A DNA stretch of 64,000 nucleotides. Source: Brachionus rotundiformis (lineage: Eukaryota > Rotifera > Eurotatoria > Ploima > Brachionidae). The translations under genes and the position numbers were made by a program. The first letter of the stretch is position 1; each line of letters begins with the position of its first letter. Below, piece after piece: positions 56,764 through 64,000 of this stretch. The stretch lies in assembly GCA_016802295.1 (NCBI GenBank), contig JAESIW010000071.1:186001-250000 (forward strand). Reading direction: 5' to 3'. The notes under the pieces were generated by a model, which worked only from the letters and a program-made list of their open reading frames with translations, was not told where the DNA came from and made no database searches.

Positions 56764-57539
56764 TTAAACACTGCTCGGTGATTCTTGATTTTGACCATTT
56801 TCTGTGACCACTTCTTTGATCTTTGCCAAGAGGGCATTTGTCTCTTGGTTGTCAAGCTCATGGGCTTTATCCAATACCAATATGTACTCAACCAGGTGTT
56901 GAAATAGCTCAAGAGATTTATTGTTTCCATTTTTTTGCGCAAAATCAAACTCATCAATTAAAGTATTTAATTTATTAAAATAATTGAATGAGCTTCTTTT
57001 CTCATACACCTTGGTCTGATCCGTAGGCAAAGTATTGTGATTGTTTATCAAGTCATAGATAGTGATCAATGTGTATCGAAACGTCAACGTTTCTTCCAAA
57101 GTAAACTAAAAATAGCCAAAAATAATAGTTGGTTTAACTAAAAAATAAACCATACGCATTCCAAATCAACTAGATAGCGAAGTAACTCGTCTAGACCACG
57201 AATGTTTCCAGTGCTCAAAAAAGCGTAGGCTACTTCGTCGTTGAAGGCCTTTAGATCGACATCATTTCCCTGAAATTAAATTGTTACAACTACTATTTGG
57301 CTCGCCAAAGACCACTTACCAAAAGAACTTCACATTTTCTTTGTCCTCTCTTTCCCAATATGTCCAGAAAGCTGCTTTTCAATGGCTTTTTGTAAAAATC
57401 CAAAGTGTGGCCTTCGTCAAAGTTGATTATTATGAACTTTAAATTTTTATTTATTACCTTTGGTTGGTTTTGTCTGGCAAATATTGATCATAACTGCTGA
57501 AAGACACACTAATGATAGAAAATATTTTAGGTATGACAT
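56764..57539 (-). CDS. Secreted protein of unknown family, possible peptide precursor
   Basis: Four exons: 57539-57458, 57411-57320, 57269-57156 and 57105-56764. Phases agree and give 209 residues. The first 22 or so form a clear signal peptide (MSYLKYFLSLVCLSAVM). A short basic region follows with a KK pair at 35-36 and, at 47-49, GKR after SSFLDIL, the classical signal for cleavage and C-terminal amidation. The rest (about 55-209) is predicted helical, acidic and without repeats. Only two Cys follow the signal peptide (54 and about 96), which could form one disulfide. No membrane segment is visible. I do not recognise the family. It could be a neuropeptide precursor with a long C-terminal domain, or a small helical secreted protein in which GKR is coincidental. 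Confidence 0.7.
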
Positions 57540-58302
57540 TTTTGTATTTTTTTTTCAAGACGTGCTCCTTTAAACCTTTTTATATTAAATTAAATCTAAA
57601 AAAAATATTAAAATTAAAATTTGCCTATTTATTTTATCATATTTCACTTAAATCGGAAATATGTACCATCCAATTTATTTTTACGCAATAAAAAACAGCT
57701 CATAATTTAAATTTATCACTTCAGCTTAGTGAAAGTTGTGATGCGAACAATCGATTAAAAGAAAAAAATAATTAATTTTTATTTTTATTTAATTGGGATT
57801 TTAAAATAAAAAAAAATTAAATTTTAACTGATAGTTTATTACTGATCTAAATAAAAGATGAAACTTTTTTTTTTATATATCAGATTGTTTTATTGTTCTT
57901 CGAGCAAATTTATATTCTGACTGGATTCAAAATAAAAAGAATGCTTCCTTATGATAAAAACTTCCTTTGGGAAATTAGAATTTTTCTATTAAAATTTTTT
58001 TTTCAGCCAACTCAATTTTCTTCCGATTACAACATAATTAATTAAATTTCGTAATCAATCGCTTTATAAAAAAATCCTTACATGTTATTTTGATTTTTTT
58101 AATTCAAATGACCTTTTAAGTATTAATTTTGAAAATGACGCAAACTAAGATAATTAGACTTATAATTTTAGATAAAAAAATTTAACTAATAATTAAAAAA
58201 AATCTTTAATTGATTAAGGACTAGTCTGAAATAAAATTCATGCTTGATCCACCATTATTTTACACTTAATCGGCTACAATTTAAATTAATTTAGTTATAT
58301 TT
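57540..58302. other. Intergenic, no gene seen
   Basis: 760 bp between two minus-strand genes (FANCL stop to the start of the secreted protein). AT-rich. No feature supported. Confidence 0.5.
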
Positions 58303-60543
58303 TCATTTGATTGAATTTTTAATTACTTGTTTGCAGCTCGGACAGGAGCCATATACGTATCCAAAATAAAGTCTGCACTTGGCCGAGTCTTTCAACCACT
58401 ATTTGGCAAAAAATTAATCATTACTAGAATCAAACATCTATTTATACCTAATTTTTAATCTTATTAAAGATAATTTTGAATGAAAGATAAGCAGTCAAAA
58501 TAAACTATGATAGATATATTTTTAAGGATTAATTTCTTTCGACATGTTTTTAATTATTCAAATTACCTTGTAGAGGCATACGTCATGGAAAGGCTGATTA
58601 CATTCTTGACAAAATATTTTTGGTCCTTGATTACTCAAAAGGAATGAGTAGCATACAGCACACTTGATACTCGTAATCTTAAAACACAGATATATGTTTA
58701 AAATATACTCTATATTTAATCAATCATTTAAATCTTAATATATTAAATGATTATAGTTGTCTTAAGAGAAGATAATTTTTTTAAATATTTCCATATTTTA
58801 GAGACTTAATCGGATTTCAAGGAAAAAAATTCTAGTCACGAAATATTTATGACATAAAAAAGACAACTTAATTAACCAAATGCCAACCTCTTCTTGTTCG
58901 CATTTGGATGGTAGTTTAATTTCCAGTATGTCTGCTAAATTATACACAATGCTGATATTTGAATTCCATTCGTCATACTTAGACTCTAATTTGTTTCTGA
59001 ATGTTTCAGTAGCTAAGGAATAAATGTTTGATTAGTGAGGCTTAATTAAATGTGAAAATAATTACCCGCCTCGGACCCGAGAAAAAACGCCTCTGGCATT
59101 TCAGTTGGATTTCTGGCATCAACTTTTATCTCGATAGAAACGTTTGAGTCCAGTTTTATTCGCCGATGGCAATCGGTTCTGGACGGCTTCACTGGTTCCA
59201 GAACCCAGCATGTTTCATCAATCATTTTCATTTCATCCCAAAACAAGCTGTAACTATTCACTTCATTTATGAAATTTGCATAAACTTCCGCGAGAGATGA
59301 ATTCTTAAATTAATTTATCCTATTTAATCTTATTTTATAGCATGAAATCTCAATTGATTACTGAAAAAAATAATAAAAAATTAATACTAATTAATAAAAA
59401 TTTAATTGCATGTATTAAATTAACAGTTGAATTAAAAATAATTAAAGATTTAGTGAGAAAAATCGGAAGAAAATTGCTATCTAATATTTTGATCATACAA
59501 ATTAACCAAAGCTAATGGACACTATCTCTAATTAATTTAATTGAAATTTAAATAAATCTCTTGAACAATCACTTCCGTTTACTCAAAGTGCCTAATTTAA
59601 TACTAATTTTAAATCTCCTTAGCTCTTCAGATTTAATCATCTATAGATTGACATTAATAATTAAAAAAAAGAAAAATATTTCAAATTTTACATCAAAATT
59701 TAAGAATAACTTTTTATTTTAAAATAAAAAATATGTCTCATTACGTGGTTCCAATCAAAAGTAAACTTTCCGGGCAAGTCTGTGCAACAAAGTGGTTCTT
59801 TGCTTGGAAACTGAAAAAAATAAATTGTTTTTTTGGCTTTTAACGAGATCTCACTGATTCACTCAATGTAATGCCGAGTTCATGAAGTCTACCATTTTCT
59901 TCATAAGCAAATACTAGCTCAGTAAAAGACGAATTGGTTCTTACCAAACTTAAATAAAAGATGGTAATTTTTTTCTCAACTTTTAACACAAGTACTTTCT
60001 CCATCCAATTAGCTCTATTTGCTTGACAATATTTTTATAAAAATCAATTGAATTCAAATCAGTGTTTATCATTGAATAATTGTTTTCATTACACTTTTTC
60101 AAATTACATTCCTTTAGATCACATTTATACACAATTTTGACAATTTTTATCTTTTACTATAAGATTTTTTAGCTCTTGAACAAAATCACCTATTGAATTG
60201 CAATTAGCTAGTCTCTAGTTGGTTATAAATTAGTTTATTAGTAATTAAAATTTATTTGAAAAAATTAAAACCTGCTGAATAATCGGTTTTAAATCAAGAA
60301 TCAAATTATTCATATCACAGTCACATTCTATTTTTAATAAATCAATTTTTTTATCAACAATATTTACTTTAAGGTTGATGTAATAGCTTTGTTGCTTAAA
60401 ATAAAATTCTAAAATTGTCTATTTTTTTATGATCAGAATACATAAATGCTTATGAAGCCTTTATAAACAAAAGTCTTCTCATCACCAATCGAACCATCCA
60501 AAATCGGAATAAGATAGGGAACTGTATTTGAGTTTAAATTCAT
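58303..60543 (-). CDS. FANCL: E3 ubiquitin ligase FANCL (Fanconi anaemia pathway)
   Basis: Ten exons: 60543-60442, 60394-60272, 60214-60158, 60111-59996, 59948-59855, 59810-59745, 59303-59066, 59012-58888, 58677-58567 and 58398-58303. All phases agree and the product is 375 residues, the length I recall for human FANCL. The start has TFVYKGFISIY and IIQQRL, typical of the ELF domain. The DRWD part carries FYKNIVKQIELIGWRN, AYEENGRLHEL, SLAEVYANF and DETCWVLEPVKPSR, SNVSIEIKVDARNPTEMPEAFFLG. The C-terminal RING (CAVC, CQEC, PFHDVCLYK, CPSC) recruits UBE2T. It monoubiquitinates FANCD2/FANCI in interstrand-crosslink repair. Several exons are short, and intron 3 is only 46 nt, which explains why the gene is easy to miss. 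Confidence 0.95.
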
Positions 60544-62035
60544 TTTTTTAAATTTGTTCAAAATTTTAAATTAAGTTTATTCTATCACACGTGATTAATT
60601 AATTATAAATTCAAATTATTTTAGAATTTAACAAATGAGTTAATCAAATTTTTCAAATTTACTTATTTACTTTTTTTCATTTATTTTTAAATTTTTTATT
60701 GATTAAATTGAACGATTTATAGGCACATGTTTAGACTTCTCACGTCTCAAATCAATAATTTTCAATGATAAAAATTAGATAAATAATTTGTTACTTGAAT
60801 AGATTTTAGATTTTGGGCAAATATTCTCAATGAAAGTATTAGGATAATTTTTGATAAAAAAGTGAAAAAAAAAAATGAAGAGGCATTCTAAAAACTTAAT
60901 TTTCTGCTTGATTGATTTTAGAAAAATAAATTTGTTAGCGAGTCATTTCAGGATAAAAGAAATGGAATTTTTCTCTAGCTCAAGTCTTTATTTAATGTAG
61001 TCGATTTGGTTGGATTTTTCTAGAAATTGCCTACGAACATAATTTTGAAAAATCTCAGCTTTTAAGTATTGGATAGAGTGGACATTGTCCTAATATTATA
61101 TACTTTTTCTTTTATTATTTTAGCTTTGGAAATTACAAGCAAACAAAATTAATTATTATTTAGGAAAAAAGCATATTTATTGCTCAATACAAAAAAGATG
61201 CATTTTTAAAATGATTTTTTAATTAATTTTTAGATAATGAATTTTTAAATAAAGGGCTTTTGCCACTTGAACAACCAAACTCAGTCTTTGTTTTGGAGTA
61301 TTGTCAAGCTTTAGTTTCAGCAACTTTGAAAAATAAAAAAATTTCATTAAAATTTGTCACTTAAGTAATTAGTAATATTTTAGTATCTGATATTGAAAAT
61401 AATGTAAGTAATTAGATATCAATAAAGAGAAGTATTTTTATTTTTTCGGACACTTATAATGACCAAATTAGTTTTTCTGGCTACTAGAGAAAATAATTGT
61501 TTTCGTTTTATTTGGGAAAATATTTCTCAATTTTCCAATTTATTTAGATATTAAAATAAACTAATGATAGAAATGGAAACTATCATTTTTATTCAAGCAT
61601 TAAACGAGTGTCTGAATAAATGAATAAAAGTTAAAATTTTTCAAATAACTATTAAGTTAACTAATTTCGGAGCATAAAAATTAACTATAAAAACAAATAA
61701 TTTAGGGATACTTTAAAAAAAAAACAGATAAATCTGTTTTATTGTCTTAGTATCAGTTCTTGATCAAAAAATTATTTTTCCAGAATATAATAACCTTCTT
61801 TTAATAAAAAATTAACATCCGAATTATTTAAAAGATTTTTTTATATTTTTTTTGAGATAATAATTTCCGCTTCATTTGTCTGTTGTGTTAAATTATTTAG
61901 TACAAATATCCAAATTATCATTTTTTTCCAATCTGTTATTTATCTTTAATGATCTAGAATTTTAGATCAATACCTGTAAATTTAATTGCTGATTTGAGAG
62001 TAAATAATGGAAAATTGATCAACTAAGCTGGTTCC
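60544..62035. other. Divergent intergenic FANCL / RIN-like
   Basis: 1.5 kb, AT-rich. A GC-richer patch at about 61260-61330 (CCACTTGAACAACCAAACTC and on) may be part of a 5' UTR exon, but I could not place it in a reading frame. Nothing else is seen. Confidence 0.4.
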
Positions 62036-64000
62036 ATGTCCGTCGAAGATGAAATGAATACAAGCTCAAAAATATTAATTAGTGAAAAGTTACTTTATAC
62101 AAAAAGAATTTGGTATCTACCATTTCTAGATAGGGCGACTATTTGCAGTAGGTTAAAAAACAAGCCATCTGGGGTAATTTAGAATACAACCAATTTATCT
62201 GTTTAATTAAATTTTTTTGTTAGAATTTTATAATTTCTGGACCTTTGGAACAAAATGAGCTCGTTTTATACAAATCCATGGACAAGTCGAAAATATGCCA
62301 GCATTTGATTCAAAACACTGATGGTTCTAGCTTTTGGCTCAAAGATGACTCAGTCAACAAATTCAAATCTTTGATTGCACTACTCGAATATTATATAATC
62401 AATAAAAAAAAGTAATTTATCTATTTTTTTAATATTGCATAACCCGTTATTCAAAATTTAAAAAAATCCGAAATCAGCTCTAAAATAGGGTTATCTTCAA
62501 GACATTAACCAAAAAAAAAACATTTTTCTTAATTAGGAATTTTGGTGTAGAATTTCTGAAAATAAATGCTTTATTAAATTTTTTTATCTTTATATATCAT
62601 ATGAGAATCGTTAAGCACTTTTATTAAGCCAATTATTTTAGATCATAATAATCGAATCTATTTTTTTGATTATAAAAATATCGAATTTCTAAATTTTGAT
62701 TAAAATGAGATAAAAAAATTTAGGCTAATTTGGCCTAAATATGAAAAATATGCAATCTTTAAGTCAACTTAAAATTAGGCACGATTATTTTTAGCTGATG
62801 AAACTAATTTATTAATTTTTTTTACCAATTATTTTTTCTTGGTAAATTTAGAAATTAAAATTTTTAATTATTTAGAAAAAAATTAATTGAGGCTAATTGG
62901 TTTTATTGAATGTGCCGGTTTGCTCTAGCCGATCGATACCAGACCAGTTTTAAAGGTTAAAATCAAATGTTTAATTAGACAGAGTATTTTTAATTGTATA
63001 AAAAAAAATAAATCTCTATCTTACTAAAATAAACGATAGAAAATAACAAAATTAAATTTTTTGGTAAATATTTTATTCGAAGTCTTTCAGAGGTTATATT
63101 TATTATTTTTGTTTGGCAAATTGATGCATCGAAAGGCAACAATAAAGACCCAAAATCCGTGATTTAAGATTATATTTCAAAAAATATACTAATTCTATTT
63201 ATCTACAGGTTATCTTTTCTTATTTATCTAGATGATACCAGTTTGTATCAATTAAAAATAAAAAGCCTAGGCTTGCAACTTGTTGAAAGACCTATAGGGG
63301 CTTTTGTTCGATTCAGACTTTAAAACAATGTGCTTCATCTATTTGATTGATGCAAACAAATTTTGTGATTGGGAAAAAATTGAGACTTGATTATAAAATT
63401 GGTAAAACCATTAAAAGTGAATTATTAAACAAAGCATATGGTAGAGATAAGTTTTATTATTCACGCTTTGTTTACTATGAGAAAATATCTTATTTATGGG
63501 CATTATTTTTTTCTTCTTTATATATATATTTAATAACTAGATTTTGTTTAAAAAATTTAAAGTTGCTGATTTCAGGCCTAGGTCATTAGCTCAAGTATTG
63601 AAAGCAGTTTTGACCTAGAATAACTGGGTTTTCAGTTAAAATACTTTTTAATTAATTTTTGTTTATAGATCAAAAAAATTCAAGCTCACTTTGCCAAATG
63701 CACTTAAAGAGGCAAACGATTTTAAAATTTTAAATTCGTATTCTCTTCTCGAACAAGGTAAATAGTTTTTTTTTCGCCTAATCTAAGTTCTCTATGGCCT
63801 TAGTGACACTTTAATGACCAAAAAATCTTTATTGTATGGTAAATTGTGCTTGTGACCAATTTTGAACTATTTTCGCATCATCTTGATCACAATTTTTATT
63901 TTACCACAGCTAGGTTAGAAATTCAATGAATAATAATTAATTGATTTTTTTTATTTATTAAATTTGAGTGTATTAATTAAATTGCTTTTAAATTTAAAAT
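62036..64000 (+). CDS. SH2 protein resembling Ras and Rab interactor (RIN), 5' part only
   Basis: Three exons are visible: 62036-62173, 62224-62411 and 63669-63757, with agreeing phases (0, 2, 1); the gene leaves the window. The first two encode an SH2 domain almost at the N-terminus: RIWYLPFLDRATICSRLKN, PSGNFIIS, ICQHLIQNTDGSSFWL and KFKSLIALLEYY. The FLVR motif reads FIIS, so the phosphotyrosine-binding Arg is absent. The third exon encodes KFKLTLPNALKEANDF and LLEQG, resembling the LP-xAI-xxA segment that follows the SH2 domain in RIN proteins. RIN proteins link Ras to Rab5 through a VPS9 domain, which would lie beyond the edge. An alternative is a 109-residue SH2-only protein ending at 62415 if the 62412 donor is not used. 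The assignment to RIN is tentative. Confidence 0.6.

Noticed and set aside
63232..63324. Possible extra exon of the RIN-like gene (frame reading DTSLYQLKIKS)
   Set aside because: Its phase does not fit the preceding donor and it has no convincing donor of its own; skipping it joins exons 2 and 3 in frame.
63347..63589. 80-codon frame with a hydrophobic stretch
   Set aside because: Lies within the RIN-like intron, starts without ATG and looks like AT-rich chance sequence; the phase would not join the neighbouring exons.

Overview
This is a eukaryotic nuclear window. It is very AT-rich, almost every gene is split by introns with GT-AG ends (the shortest I resolve are 44 to 49 nt), and the standard genetic code fits throughout. 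The gene set is that of a bilaterian animal: an R-Smad, a Src-family kinase, a PRDM3/16 zinc-finger factor, two rhodopsin-type GPCRs, a fused NitFhit protein, FANCL and POGLUT1. Base composition, small introns and possible spliced-leader acceptors next to start codons would suit a monogonont rotifer such as Brachionus, or another AT-rich lophotrochozoan. That placement is inference from style, not proof.

Layout. 0-6 kb: a Roco GTPase (LRRs, EF-hand, Roc, COR) ending in two TIR domains, with a small inverted-repeat transposon in its intron. 6-9.6 kb: gene-free repeat-rich DNA with a 42-bp minisatellite. 9.7-11.3 kb: intronless Src kinase (-). 11.9-15.3 kb: acireductone dioxygenase and DNA polymerase beta (+). 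15.4-21 kb: three tandem minus-strand genes (WDR83, GTPBP4/NOG1, POGLUT1). 22-24.3 kb: Smad2/3 (-). 27-30.5 kb: TPR-SET protein (-) and divergent orphan GPCR (+). 31.4-35.5 kb: PRDM3/16-like gene (-), followed by about 4 kb of gene-free DNA. 39.7-44.7 kb: MRPS21, ICMT and NitFhit in a tight + strand row, converging on AUH (-). 47-50.3 kb: neuropeptide-type GPCR (+), then RPS8 (-) with a likely C/D-box snoRNA in its intron. 51.8-57.5 kb: OGFOD1 (+), POLR3G-like (-), COA7 (+) and a small secreted protein of unknown family (-). 58.3-60.5 kb: full-length FANCL (-). 62-64 kb: the 5' part of a RIN-like SH2 gene running off the right edge.

The genes do not form one pathway. Loose themes are translation and ribosome biogenesis (RPS8, MRPS21, GTPBP4, OGFOD1, POLR3G), DNA repair (POLB, FANCL), signalling (Src, Smad, GPCRs, Roco-TIR, RIN-like) and methyl/prenyl or one-carbon metabolism (ADI1, ICMT, AUH). 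The items I would look at first are the Roco-TIR-TIR protein, the reduced PRDM protein, the X-box motifs in the two transcription-factor introns, the intronic snoRNA, the secreted protein with an amidation-type cleavage site, and the SH2 domain that has lost its FLVR arginine.

Exon models were made by hand from splice-site rules, reading-frame continuity and remembered family conservation. No alignment or search was run.
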